Position numbers and translations under genes: made by a program | In this document: positions 38,537 to 54,910 of the stretch, in pieces | How positions within the stretch are numbered: the first letter of the stretch is position 1 | Layout: the number at the start of each line of letters is the position of its first letter | Notes under the pieces: model-generated | Databases searched by the model: none | Seen by the model: only the letters and a program-made list of their open reading frames with translations | What the model was told of the DNA's origin: nothing | From: Halichondria panicea | Taxonomy: Eukaryota; Porifera; Demospongiae; Suberitida; Halichondriidae | DNA: 64,000 nucleotides | Direction of reading: 5' to 3' | Assembly: GCF_963675165.1 (NCBI RefSeq) | Contig: NC_087388.1 | Coordinates: 3,663,047 to 3,727,046, forward strand

Positions 38537-41500
38537 TTACAGTTTGGAATCTCCCAGCCTTCCACCCTCAATTTGGTCCATGGCTCCACCCATTTCCAGA
38601 CTCCGTTGCTGCTGCGCCCACATCGAGGCATATACTCCGTCCTGGACCAACAGGTGCTCATGAGTGCCCCTCTCAACAATCTCTCCTTCCTGTGACAATA
38701 ATTAAAAATAATTACCTACAAAATGACTGCATTGGAACTAATTATCTTACCTTTAGTACTAGTATCACATTGGCATGTATGATAGTAGAGAGTCTGTGAG
38801 CCACAATGATTGTAGTTCGTCCCTGACACACTTTCATGAGGGATGACTGTATGTTCCTCTCTGTCTCCGTGTCAAGAGCAGATGTGGCTTCATCTAGAAG
38901 TATGACAGCTGGTGCTTTAAGGATGGTTCTAGCTATGCACACTCGCTGCTTCTCTCCCCCACTCAGTTTCAGTCCCCTCTCCCCCACTACTGTGTCGTAT
39001 TGGGAGGGGAACGTGATGATTCGATCATGGATGTCAGCGTGGCGGGCTGCTTGCTCCACCTCATCATCAGAGGCTGACATATTACCTGTAGTATGAAGAT
39101 AATAACCGTATTATATGCCTTACTTGAAGTAAAACAAGGTATACCTGCATGTGCTCTATAATAACATGCACAGTCCACCCAGCTATTGTTCAGTACGTTC
39201 AATCTACTCTAATAAACAGTCATACAATTATACTGGTACTTAGTTAGTAGCAGCTTCAAATCGTGGGAGCTGGTATTACAACGTACTGTACAATGCCATA
39301 ATCGATGTACACACTACTGTACGTACATAATTTTGCTCACCATATCTAACGTTGTATCTGATATCATCATTAAAAAGCACTGTGTCCTGAGGCACCACCC
39401 CAATGTTTTGTCTCACAGAATTTTGATTCAATTGCTTCAGATCTTGACCATCAATACAGATGAGCCCATCCTGTATATCGTAGAACCTAAATAGCAGTCT
39501 TATGATTGTAGACTTTCCAGCACCACTCGGTCCAACTAGTGCTAAGGTCTCTCCTGCCTCAACCGTAAACGACACATCCTTCAAAATACGCTTCTCAGGT
39601 GCATAGTGAAAATAAACATTCTTAAACTCAACTTTACCACCCGCAATCTGCAGTTGTGTTGCACTGGGAGAGTCTGTGACCTCTGGTTCGACGTCCAATA
39701 GATCAAACATGTTCTCCATGTCCACAAAGGCTTGTTGTATCATGAGGTAGTAGGTGCCAAAGAAATTGAGTGGGGCGTACAGTTGAATGATGTAAGTGCA
39801 GTAGAGGACAAAGTCACCCACTTTAAGGACCCCCTGTGTGACGCGGTACGCACATAGGGCAGAACCAAAGAATAGTCCTAGTGTGATGATGATATTTTGG
39901 CCCATACCCAGGACATTGAGGCTGGCTAGCGACTTCCACTCAGCATCTTGGTATTTGATGATCGCTGAATGTTACATGTACATAATTATGAGTACATTGT
40001 ATATACATTGTACGTGGGAGGTGAATCGAGGATACATAATATAATTATAATTAATACATGTAAATTATATACATGTACATGTTACTGCATGCATGTATAA
40101 ATTATATGCGGATACCAGTCATGTACATGTAGCACTAGCTACTCAACTCACTCACCATCATTGTATCTTTTGACTTCATAGTCTTCTGCCCCATAGTACT
40201 TCACAGTCTCAAAGTTGAGTAGAGAGTCGACAGCTTTTGCCCTGGTTGCATTGTCGCTCTCATTCATCACTCTACAAGTTGGCACAATACACAAAATGTA
40301 CAATGAATTTAGTTCCTACACTATGAGCAGAAGTACGTACAGTACATTACGCACTGTTCATAAGCGCTAATCATCCAGTTTCTACGATATGTGATAATTA
40401 TTATAGCTACATGTAAATGTATATGTACAGTCTGAACAAGCTCAATTCTGGGTGAGCGTATACTTTCGAGTCAAAAAATACCCTCGTGCAAAAAGTTTAT
40501 AGCAAAAGATGGGATGGGCGTATTTTCGCGAGGGTACAGTATAGTGATACAAGAAAAAACGAAATTCTCTTACCTCCTGTACTTAGTCCTCCACTCAGTG
40601 ATGCTGATGGTCAACAGTATGTATGACACCATGGTGAGAAACACAATAAGACCGAACCAGCCATCGAAGGCAATGACAAAGTAGATGACAGCCACTCCAA
40701 TGTCCACCAGAGTGGGGGCTATGTTGAATAGAATGTAAGAAAGGAGGCTGGTGATGCTCTGACTGCCTCGGTCCATCACTCTCAGAACCTCACCTGAGAA
40801 AGTGGTGGTGGTGTTCAATATTGTAAGCCAATGGTTTCGTACAACTAAACTGAATCGGACAGTAAAACTTGGGGATAGCCCAAAAGTAATTAAAACGTCA
40901 ATTACTGCAAGGTGATTGATTTTCAGTTGTTGTTAGGCTGTAGGCCATCTTTATGATAATACTAAGCTTACATTACATGTATACATGTAAGTGTGGGTTA
41001 AGCACGGAAAGGTAAACTTGTTGTAGTGTTGGACCCACACACACAGAATACAGATCGACTTACCAGTTTTCCTTCCCAGATGCCATCTAAGAGAGAGCCC
41101 ATGCAGGTGGGTGAAAAGTTTAACTCTGAGTGTTCTGCCAGTGAACTGCTGGACTGTGATCCATAAGTAACTTCTCAAGTTGTTCACCAGCCCAGCACTA
41201 CCAACAGAACCACCCTATAGTAGGGATGAACACTATAATATCTGGTATAGTGTTTACCAAGTGGGTCCATGCAGTGGTCGGCTACACAATACTGACAAAG
41301 TTTTTGTCCCAGTACTCTGGTATTTACAGGTAAAATAAAAGTTTAAAACCAACCTGCATGAACTTGAGCATCACATAGATGCTGATGGATCCTAATGGGA
41401 ACACAATCGCAGTCTCACCAACTGAAATTCCAAGAGAAACGGCCAGAGAGCTGTCTAGCTGACTGGTTCCATTGTTACTAAAGGTGAGGCCATCAACAAT

Positions 41501-42935
41501 TTTCTTGTAGTAGATAGGCACAAAGACATTGATGACTCTCCCAACAACAAGGATCAGGAAACATGCCACCACTCGCAGCTGGAGCATGTAGTGGCCTGAC
41601 AGAGAGACGAAATCAATTATTAGGCTAATCCTGCCGTGAAATTTAATCTCTACATGTATATGTACCAATGACAACGCCATGTAATATGTAGCTATAATGC
41701 ATAAAATCTATATCAGACAAGGTCCCACCTTACATTGCACCAAGAGCGCATAAAAGAGAGAGAGCGTGTAACTTCCGTCTGCTACAGTACGGGCAGAATC
41801 CAAAACCACTACTATAAATAGAACTATGGTCACGTAGGATTATATTCCATGCACATGCAGCAGTGAGTGATTTCAAGAATTGTTGTATTTATAGTAGTGG
41901 TTTTGGATTCTTCCCGTACTGTAGCGGATGCGTAAGTTACACGCTCTCTCTCTCTTTTATGCGCTCTTGATTGCACACAACTGCCTCAAGCACATACTCA
42001 TTCTACATGCACCACAAAATATGCGCAAAACGGTCCTACTTTCATATGTACATGCGGCCTGGGATAGAGGCTACTTACTTAATGTGCATTGATAAACATG
42101 ATATGCATGTACCTTTTGGCCACACATAAGGAAACAATAGCTTTGCCTTCATCAAGAAATCAGAAAATGCAGACGTCGTCCTCTTGCGAATGAAAGAGCC
42201 CTCCTTTCTTTCCATGTTTTGTTTGTTTGTCTCCTCTGTGTCAATGTCCTCCTCCTCTTCCTCCTCCTCCTCTGTTTCGTCTGCATTCAGCACCAATGAA
42301 TAACCTCTTCTTCTTCTTGCTTTTAGCGAACAGCATAGAGGGCGAATGATTCCAAATACTACTATGACCGATAGGAAGGTCACCCGTATCACATACAGAA
42401 CCAAGTCAGATATATCAGAGCGCGTCTCCAGATGCCACCACCACTGAGGATTATTAAATGAGACAATTTGCAGACTAAGCCACACAATGTTGAGTATCCA
42501 AAACAGAGCTAGGGATATTCCGTGGGGTGTTCCCTTGAGTATGCACAATCGCTCCGTGTAAAGTAATAATATTGAGAATATCCAAGATACAATACCAAGG
42601 GAATCTTCTACTATAGTGTAGCCATAAATTTTATCTCCTGCTCCTGTTAAATGCAAAGCTCCTTTCACTGACAAGTCAACTACGTATGTGAGAGAGATAA
42701 TGGCACTTAAAACGACTTCCAATATGAAAACTTTAGAGATGAGCTGCTTGAAGCTTTTTGCCCCAGTTTGCTTGGTATCTTTGGATTTGCGTCCCAGCAC
42801 AAAGATAGTCAGTCCTAAGAGGATCAGTACACCAGCGCAAGACATTGAACCAACCACACCCAGGAAGCATCGTGAGATTCCACCATTCACCCAGGGGATG
42901 GAATAGTCATCGTTGAGCTCACAGAATGGCAGCAT
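38537..42935 (-). CDS. ABCB6: ATP-binding cassette transporter ABCB6
   Basis: Eight exons (transcript order): 42935-42113, 41595-41354, 41214-41064, 40793-40574, 40271-40156, 39964-39341, 39085-38751 and 38689-38537, giving 887 aa. ABCB6 is a half-transporter dimer of mitochondria, endolysosomes and plasma membrane linked to porphyrin and metal transport. The N-terminal exon carries the extra TMD0-like domain, with four to five helices and the conserved NPQWWWHLE block. An acidic insertion follows ([15 protein letters not shown]). The core half-transporter follows ([39 protein letters not shown]). The nucleotide-binding domain has Walker [10 protein letters not shown], signature LSGGEKQR and Walker [13 protein letters not shown], so it should be ATP-competent. 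It shares a 355-bp divergent spacer with NEK2. Confidence 0.93.
41734..41976. mobile_element. Foldback MITE in ABCB6 intron 1
   Basis: Arms of about 85 bp, 41734-41820 and 41888-41976, are near-perfect inverted repeats (left CAAGAGCGCATAAAAGAGAG, right CTCTCTTTTATGCGCTCTTG). They include TTTTGGATTCTTCCCGTACT with its complement. TGCA-like sequence is next to both ends (left CATTGCACC, right GATTGCAC). There is only a 65-bp loop. Confidence 0.8.
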
Positions 42936-43290
42936 CGAGATAGACGATCCAGATAGACTAGGTTGAACAGGTTTAAAGCATGTAAGAGAAGAATATGCTT
43001 ACCTCTTTTATTGAGAACACTCTTGCCAGTTGTATACGAAGAGCACATGTGCCGGTATGTACGTCTAGTCTAGCCTGTTCAGTGAAGTGGATACAACTCA
43101 GCAGTTTATTTTTTATGGCTGTTGAGATCTAATTAGATCTAGTGTATGGAAATGGTCGCCACACTACACACTATGATAAGCCAGTATTCCAATAGGTGCC
43201 CTCCATAATAAAGTCCAAATTCAAAAAGTCATTGCACATACTTGTGCATATAATATGTACATATCTTTTTAAACTGTTCACCATTGTCAG
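42936..43290. promoter_or_regulatory. Divergent ABCB6/NEK2 spacer
   Basis: The 355 bp between the two start codons must hold the promoters of both genes. I see no TATA box or strong palindrome. An AG at 43290 directly before the NEK2 ATG (CACCATTGTCAG) could be a 5' UTR acceptor. Confidence 0.5.
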
Positions 43291-48361
<5,071 letters not shown>

Positions 48362-48649
48362 TGTATGGTACCACTATTTTACATTTACAGATTTTCATTT
48401 GGGAGGGCATGCATTTGCCCTCCTTTTAGTTCATCAAAGCTGAATTATTTTAACAACATTAATTAAGAGAGAAGTCACGATAAAATTTAAACTGCAATTT
48501 GTTTCTGTTTTCTGTTACATGTACATATCCTTTACAAAAATGTAATGAGTGTGCTACATAAACTTGCACATATATAAAGTGGGTGGATCAAAGCGTGGTT
48601 TATCCATTCCTGCCTCTGGAACCAAGGTGTCTGGAAAATCGAGGTTCTA
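48362..48649. other. Short spacer with pogo-like fragment
   Basis: After the NEK2 stop there is no coding sequence. 48575-48655 is a half-copy of the pogo-like MITE (GTGGGTGGATCAAAGCGTGG ... CGAGGTTCTACTGTA), matching the right half of 2504-2811. Confidence 0.6.
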
Positions 48650-50060
48650 CTGTAACAGTGGACTGGGAGCAATTTTTTGCCTGATGCGAACACAACATTA
48701 ATTTTGTGTAATGCAATAATTACTAGTTGGAAGTTTCAGCCATGTACATGTACATTGTAGCAACGCATCGGTGATAATAACAAGTATAAGTGGATCGGCT
48801 GTTACAAACACAATGCCTGAATATTGAAACAGTGTTTGCACTAGAAAACAGTAAAGGTATCACCTAATCTATGAAATGCTTCTTTACCAAAATCAATAGC
48901 CCTCAAATATGAAAATTTTTCTGGGAGAGCTTACCCACGGACCCCCCAGTTTGGCGTGCACTTTTGGTGCATGCATACACCACGGGGCTTTGCCCCCCTA
49001 CATTTTCCCCCCTTGACTCAAAATCCTGGATGCGGTTATATAAACACAATGTTATGCAGTCAACGTGAGTAATAGCTAGAGAAACAGGTACAATCCCCAC
49101 CCTGAAAACGTTACAGAACAATTGGCACAAGCTTAGGTTACACCATATTACCTCAACGTCAGTGCAATACAAGCAAGATGAGTAGTCAATGTTGAGCAGA
49201 TGGTCTACCATGCCTTCATAGTCTAGTTTGGAGTAGTCCAAAACATAGCGGGACTTGATTAATGCAAAACACCTGGGCCATATACCCTGGCTTACACTCA
49301 TTGCAAAGCAGCCCTTGACGGAGCTGTCTGTTTTGTAAATCACATAGTGACTCCTCACAACCTCAGCCAACAAAATGTTTGTCACATTTAAAAGAAATGT
49401 CAGTTTAGTTGACAAATCTATTATAGTGAACCCTGTGCATTGAGCTTCGCAAACAGAGTATTTACTGTAGACCCATTATGGGGAATAATCGTGAATAAAA
49501 AAAAAAAGGCCACGATTAGATAGATTAAAAAACAGTGTTTTTTGTCGCCTTCAAAGATCGTCTACAAGTTCAACTACTGTATAGCGGGTAAGTTTCGTGG
49601 GGTAAAAAATTCCTTCAACTCGAGAAACGGTAGTTTTCATGAGTAAAAATTTTATTTTGTCTCATGGCTGCACGGTATTTCTACGTTCAGATAAGCCACG
49701 CCTACGATAAAATTTCGTGGAGGTCAGCCTGCCCACAAATATTTTACCCCACGAAAATTACCCGCTATACGGTATCAGTAATAGCCATGAAAGTGTCTAA
49801 CAGCTCATTTTATGTCCATACACACGCACAGGGTAGGGTAATAATATTATGTGCAACTTCCAGTTGCAGCAGTTTCATTGCTATAATACCATTGAATTTA
49901 CACAAACAAACCCCAATACCAATTTATTGTCGACTCTCCATGCACATGCAATAAAACAGGCTTACAAACACATCATCCATAGAGCATGTGTATACGCGCA
50001 ATTCTCAAGTTGTTGTAGCCCTCAGGGATGCTGTCACTCCAGTGCCATGCAATAAACAAT
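48650..50060 (-). pseudogene. Shredded copy of the Cys-rich multipass membrane-protein gene
   Basis: Blocks of this stretch match the gene at 57161-58863 in order. 48655-48890 matches 57960-58285 (GACTGGGAGCAATTTTTTGC against GACTTGGGATCAATTTTTCG). 49060-49405 matches about 58370-58580 (GGGCCATATACCCTGGCTTA, TGACTCCTCACAACCTCAGC). 49845-50040 matches 58630-58800 (TGCAACTTCCAGTTGCAGCA, AGGCTTACAAACACATCATC). In between are a C-tract element (about 48905-49030) and a CCGTATAGC-family MITE (49575-49774). Deletions, stops and frameshifts run throughout. The fragment GTCTGTTTAGTAGTGACTCC at about 50539 is another piece of the same sequence. This is a dead duplicate. Confidence 0.8.
49575..49774. 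mobile_element. CCGTATAGCGGG-family MITE
   Basis: ACTGTATAGCGGGTAAGTTT at the left pairs with AAAATTACCCGCTATACGGT at the right, with TA at both ends. TTTCGTGGGGTAAAAAATT and ATTTTACCCCACGAAAATT repeat the pairing inside. It interrupts the pseudogene at 48650-50060. Confidence 0.8.
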
Positions 50061-50581
50061 TTGTATTTATAAAGTCGTTGCTCTTAGGCATTACATCACT
50101 CACATTCCATATACTTCTTTAGTGGTTCATGATCGTGAGTGATCGAAGCCACCCAATTTATTGCATTTTTACCGCTATGGTAGTCTCTTGTCAAGTCATG
50201 ACTGTGAACACTACCATGCCAATACCTATGTAAGACCACTGTTTTAGTTAATGAGTTTGTTAAGGGGTGTACTGGGTATCATTATTCATTAACATGACAT
50301 CACTTCCTGTTTCCTGTTAATTAAACCAACCGCACCTGTAACATGTGGTATGGCTAGTGATCAGAAACATGAATGTCATTAACAGTGGCCTGATAATCAT
50401 CACATGGCCCTCAAAGTGTCAAGATGAGCACATGTAGCCACATGCATGACATGATTTATATATTTTGTGACTGCAGGAATTTGGTCTAAGCAGAACTAGA
50501 CCATCAGTGATTTAGTCTATAGACTATAATTTACCTTGTCTGTTTAGTAGTGACTCCTCACAACCTCCAGAGAAGTCGAAC
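50061..50581. other. Spacer upstream of ELOVL copy a
   Basis: No coding sequence was identified, apart from a fragment of the membrane-protein pseudogene near 50539. The last 40 bp before the ATG hold GTCGAACATG, a plausible start context. Confidence 0.5.
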
Positions 50582-51834
50582 ATGTCTTTAGCCACTGTGT
50601 TCATGCCCAGATTGGCTCAAGTGGAAGAAAGCTTTCATTTTCGTGTAAGCTTGATCACATAATTTATGTATAAAGCCGCCATTTAAAGCATTATCAGTTA
50701 CTATACTGTATTGTGTGCACACTGTAAAAAATGATGTGTACATGGTTTTCACTTACATAATAACTATATTTTGCAGTGCACAACCATGCACATACCTGTG
50801 TACTATCAGGAGCACCTGGTACTAAAATATAGATTTATAATTATAATGCAACGTGGAGCAACCATGCATAATATTCAGTACAAGGACCTAGTATACATGT
50901 ATACATGTAGCTACCTTCATGAACATGGGGTTATGCCAACTTCACTCATTTACTCTAATACTCCAGCTACAATGTATTTAATTTGTTGTTTACTGTTCCT
51001 TATTTTATTTTCAGCGTTCCCAGGAATGGATGGATTCATGTTGGATAATTACATTTCCCATTGGTGCTCTCTACTTGGTCTCTATATTCTCTGTGCAATC
51101 ATTGATGAAGTCTAGAAAGCCTTACAATCTCCGCCGCATACTGACGATGTGGAATGTGGGATTGGCCATGTTCTCATTCATTGGAGCTGTGGCATGCCTT
51201 CCTGGTCTCATAGGGTTAGTATTCACCATTCCTCCGCAATTATAAAATATACCTATACCGGTACTCATTCATGGCTGCTATATAGCATTACTGTACTTTC
51301 CATTTACTATATAGAAATCTCCTCTCCTATGGTTTTGAGTATGGAAACTGCAACATAGATGGCATCACCAGGCAGCCATTACGACTATGGATGTTCCTGT
51401 TTATTATTTCAAAAGTGCTTGAACTTGGAGATACTTTGTTCATTGTTTTACGGAAATCCCAGCTCAACTTTTTGCACTGGTATCATCACACCACTGCGCT
51501 TGTCTATTGCTGGTACTCTTACCCTACTCTCCATGAATTTGGCAATTGGTTTGGTGGATTGAACTACCTAATACACACACTTATGTATTCCTACTATGCT
51601 TTTCGATCTATGGGACTACGGCTACCATCAAGTATAGCAAAACTCATAACTGTACTGCAAATTATGCAAATGTTTGTGGGGATATTTTTGAATATATTGT
51701 CCCTTCGGAAGAGTGAATTGTTCGATTGTGAAGTTCAACATGGCCTAGCTTATTTTGGACTTGGAATTTACACAACGTATATCATCTTGTTTCTAAATTA
51801 CTTTTTTCAGAGGTACGTTCGAAAGACTAAGTAA
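50582..51834 (+). CDS. ELOVL6-type fatty acid elongase, copy a
   Basis: Three exons: 50582-50644, 51015-51214 and 51315-51834, giving 260 aa (human ELOVL6: 265). Elongases are ER membrane condensing enzymes that extend acyl-CoA by two carbons. The His box HWYHH is at 142-146 (FLHWYHHTTALVYCWYSY). Other matches are KVLELGDTLFIVLRK, MYSYYAFRSMGLRL and an early EWMDS motif. There are about seven hydrophobic segments. The C-terminus RYVRKTK is basic. It pairs with copy b 600 bp downstream with the same exon boundaries and phases. The substrate preference is inferred from ELOVL3/6 similarity. Confidence 0.93.
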
Positions 51835-52441
51835 ACTGTGGTAGCTATAGTTTTAGTGAGTATAATGTTATATCCGCACTATATTGTTTTTGTCATAAAA
51901 ATTGCAGCATTGCAAAATGTTATTTATATATGTAGACTAGTACTGTCATGGGGGCGCCATTATTTTGCCAAAATTGTTATTTTTTTCGTTTTATATTAGC
52001 TTGCTTACTCAGTAACCTGACTTAATATATATAGTGCAGCCAGCTTCTGCAGCAGTACAAACAAAACATTTGCATGTCTTTATTTTATACAAGACACAGC
52101 AGTTGAGGTTTGCTAGCGATGAGCAAGCTTAGACTTTGACGGAGTTTTGGATAATGAGAGAGACACACACAATTATCAAGGAACAATCTATAGGAACACT
52201 GAGCTCTATAGGAACACTGACCTCTGCATGGGACAACTTTGCAAAAAAGATTCTATTTTCGGAACACTGTAGTAGATAATCTGTGACTGTGCCCAAATAT
52301 AGAATAATAGTATTCTCCACTCGTCGTATGATAATTTATTTTGTGACAGTGATTATTCACTACTATACTGTACTATACCTCGCTACTATACTACGTACTA
52401 TACCCTACGTACTATACTACTGGATGTGAGAAGACTGGAGT
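51835..52441. other. Spacer between the elongase genes
   Basis: No gene is supported. There is a short tandem repeat (CTCTATAGGAACACTGA twice, about 52180-52220) and a string of ACTATAC units at about 52360-52420. The start context TGGAGTATG precedes copy b. Confidence 0.5.
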
Positions 52442-54910
52442 ATGTCTTTAGCCACTGTGATCTTGCCAAGCTTGGCTAGAGTGGAAGAAAATTTTCATTT
52501 TCGTGTAAGTGTTTAATAAGCTTGATCACATACAAAGCAGCCATATTAAAGCATTACCAGTTACTCTGTTCCTTCAACACCGTATCTTATATTTCAGCGT
52601 TCACAGGAATGGATGGATTCGTGGTGGATATTTTCATTTCCCATAGGTGCTCTCTACTTGGTCTCTATATTCTCTGTGAAATCATTGATGAAGTCTAGAA
52701 AGCCTTATAATCTCCGCCGCATGCTGACAATGTGGAATGTGGGATTGGCCGTGTTCTCGTTCATTGGAGCTATGGCATGCCTTCCTGGTCTCATAGGGTG
52801 AGTATTCACCATATGTATTTACCAATTATTATATACTGTAGGCTTACGGTTATACTACCATAGATAGTTGAGTTACATAAATCGTTCTACAGTACGTGGA
52901 ATCTTTGTTAACAACCACCTCCAAATAAAGGCCAGTTGCTATATTGCTATATAACGGCCAGGCACCCAGGTCCCAAATGAACAGTTCGTGTACAAATCAA
53001 TCTTTCAACAAAGGCAACCTTTGCATAAAGGCCAAAACATTGTTCCTCGTGCAAAGGTGTCCGTTATAGAGGGGTTCCACTGTAGTAATTTCAGAAGGGT
53101 GTGTTTATGGAAAGGCATGCAAGTGTTCCAAATGTTCAACTGCGATTATCTGCTTGTACTAAATGTGAGTGAACGGAAAACGAAAACAAGAGTGTCTCAG
53201 CTGTCTAATTACCATGCATTCTGTGTTTTTTACATAAATAAATGAACATGAAAGTAGAGCAGAGGTGTATAAAGAAGATGTAGGGGGAAGCCTTATCTAT
53301 CCAGCTATTGCTAGGTATTTATGGTAGCTCGAGAACAAGAAGGGGTGCTCGAGCACCCATGCTGCTTCCTTCGCCCCTGCATGGTCAGTGAATGAAGTGA
53401 ACGTGTTTGAACATGAAAGTTGAGTACATGGAAAAGCAGGCAGGAGGCATGTTCTTTTCCAGAATCTGAGAACTCAACTGCAAATGTCATGCAGAGGACT
53501 TAATTATGAAATTCAATACATGCAGTGTGTATGTTGCTCCTATTTGTAAAAGATGACGTTAGGCAAGATTGTAATAATTATGTTGGAGAAGCAAGTCCGC
53601 AAAACAGAGACTGTGAGATAAAAGTGCAACAGCTCAACATTGCACATGTAAGCCATCTAACAGTGGATTTGGACTTGTCCTCTATAGTGTGTTTTTACCA
53701 TTCATTCACTTACTTTCATGTTCACTGCATTCACATAACTTTTGCTTTCATGTTCATTGATTCATATCATTGATTCAAGCAAACAAACACAGAATTGTAG
53801 TGGTCGTTAACTTTAGACAGCTGAGATGTTTCCGTTTCCTGCTTTTCCATGCACCCACTAAATGTACCTGCTAATTATAATGTATACCGTATAGCTGGTA
53901 ATTTTTGTGGGAAAATATTGGACCACGAATATTTTACCTACAAATGAAGCGACCTTACCTACCTTCACCTGCAGTGTAAGTGTAAGAAGCAAACACAAAA
54001 ATATTATCACGAAGTGACTAAATATTGCCCAACTAATTTATAAATATTGCCCAACCACGAATATTTTGCCCCCGAAAATTACCCTCTATACGGTACGTGC
54101 ATTATAATTATGTACAGTGGAACCTCCCATAACAGACCCTCCCACTAGAGGACAACCTCTCTAAGGACACTACATTATATGGCTATAAATAGTAATTTGA
54201 ATGAACCTCCAAAAGAGGACAAAAGCTCTGCTCCCAAGGTGTCCTTTATTTGGAGGTTCCACTGTAATTTATTAATTTGTAATTATCTGTTACTACACGT
54301 ACTACTGAGACATGTGGCACTCCTGGTTGTGTCACAAATTACAATCATCGTTGCATGCTATAATTGCTGTACTTTCCATTTACCATATAGAAATCTCCTC
54401 TCATATGGTTTAGAGTATGGAAACTGCAACATAGATGGCATCACCAGACAGCCATTACGACTATGGATGTTCCTGTTTATTATTTCAAAAGTGCTTGAAC
54501 TTGGAGATACTTTGTTCATTGTTTTACGGAAATCCCAGCTCAACTTTTTGCACTGGTATCATCACGTCACTGTGCTTGTCTATTGCTGGTACGCTTATCC
54601 TATTCTTCATGAAATTGGCAATTGGTTTGGTGGATTGAACTACCTAATACACACAATCATGTATTCCTACTATGCTTTTCGATCTATGGGACTACGGCTA
54701 CCGCCAAGTATAGCAAAACTCATAACTGTGCTGCAAATTCTGCAAATGTTTGTGGGGACATTTTTGAATATAATGTCCCTTCGGAAGAGTGAAATGTTCG
54801 ACTGTGAAGTTCAACATCGCCTTGCTTATTTTGGACTTGGCATTTACACAACATATATGATTCTGTTTCTAAATTACTTTTTTCAGAGGTACGTTCGAAA
54901 GACTAAGTAA
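52442..54910 (+). CDS. ELOVL6-type fatty acid elongase, copy b
   Basis: Three exons: 52442-52504, 52598-52797 and 54391-54910, giving 260 aa. Lengths and phases are identical to copy a (63, 200 and 520 bases). The proteins differ at scattered positions, for example HWYHHVTVLVYCWYAYPILHEI here against HWYHHTTALVYCWYSYPTLHEF. All catalytic residues are kept (His142, 145, 146). The second intron has swelled to 1.6 kb and contains four mobile elements, while copy a's is 100 bp. This looks like a recent tandem duplication. Confidence 0.93.
52888..53083. mobile_element. GTGGAAxC-type MITE
   Basis: ACAGTACGTGGAATCTTTGT at the left and GAGGGGTTCCACTGTAG at the right form an imperfect inverted pair. 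AAAGGCC motifs recur inside (AATAAAGGCCAG, CATAAAGGCCAA). It is in intron 2 of elongase b. Confidence 0.55.
53885..54096. mobile_element. CCGTATAGC-family MITE
   Basis: TACCGTATAGCTGGTAATTT pairs with AAATTACCCTCTATACGGTA. Internal blocks (CCACGAATATTTTACC and GAAGCGACCTTACCTACC) match the copies at 22267 and 34174. It lies in intron 2 of elongase b. Confidence 0.8.
54115..54264. mobile_element. pogo-like MITE, CAGTGGAACCTCC variant
   Basis: CAGTGGAACCTCCCATAACA at the left and TTTGGAGGTTCCACTG at the right are inverted, flanked by TA on both sides (54113-54114, 54265-54266). It lies about 20 bp right of the preceding MITE. Confidence 0.75.
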
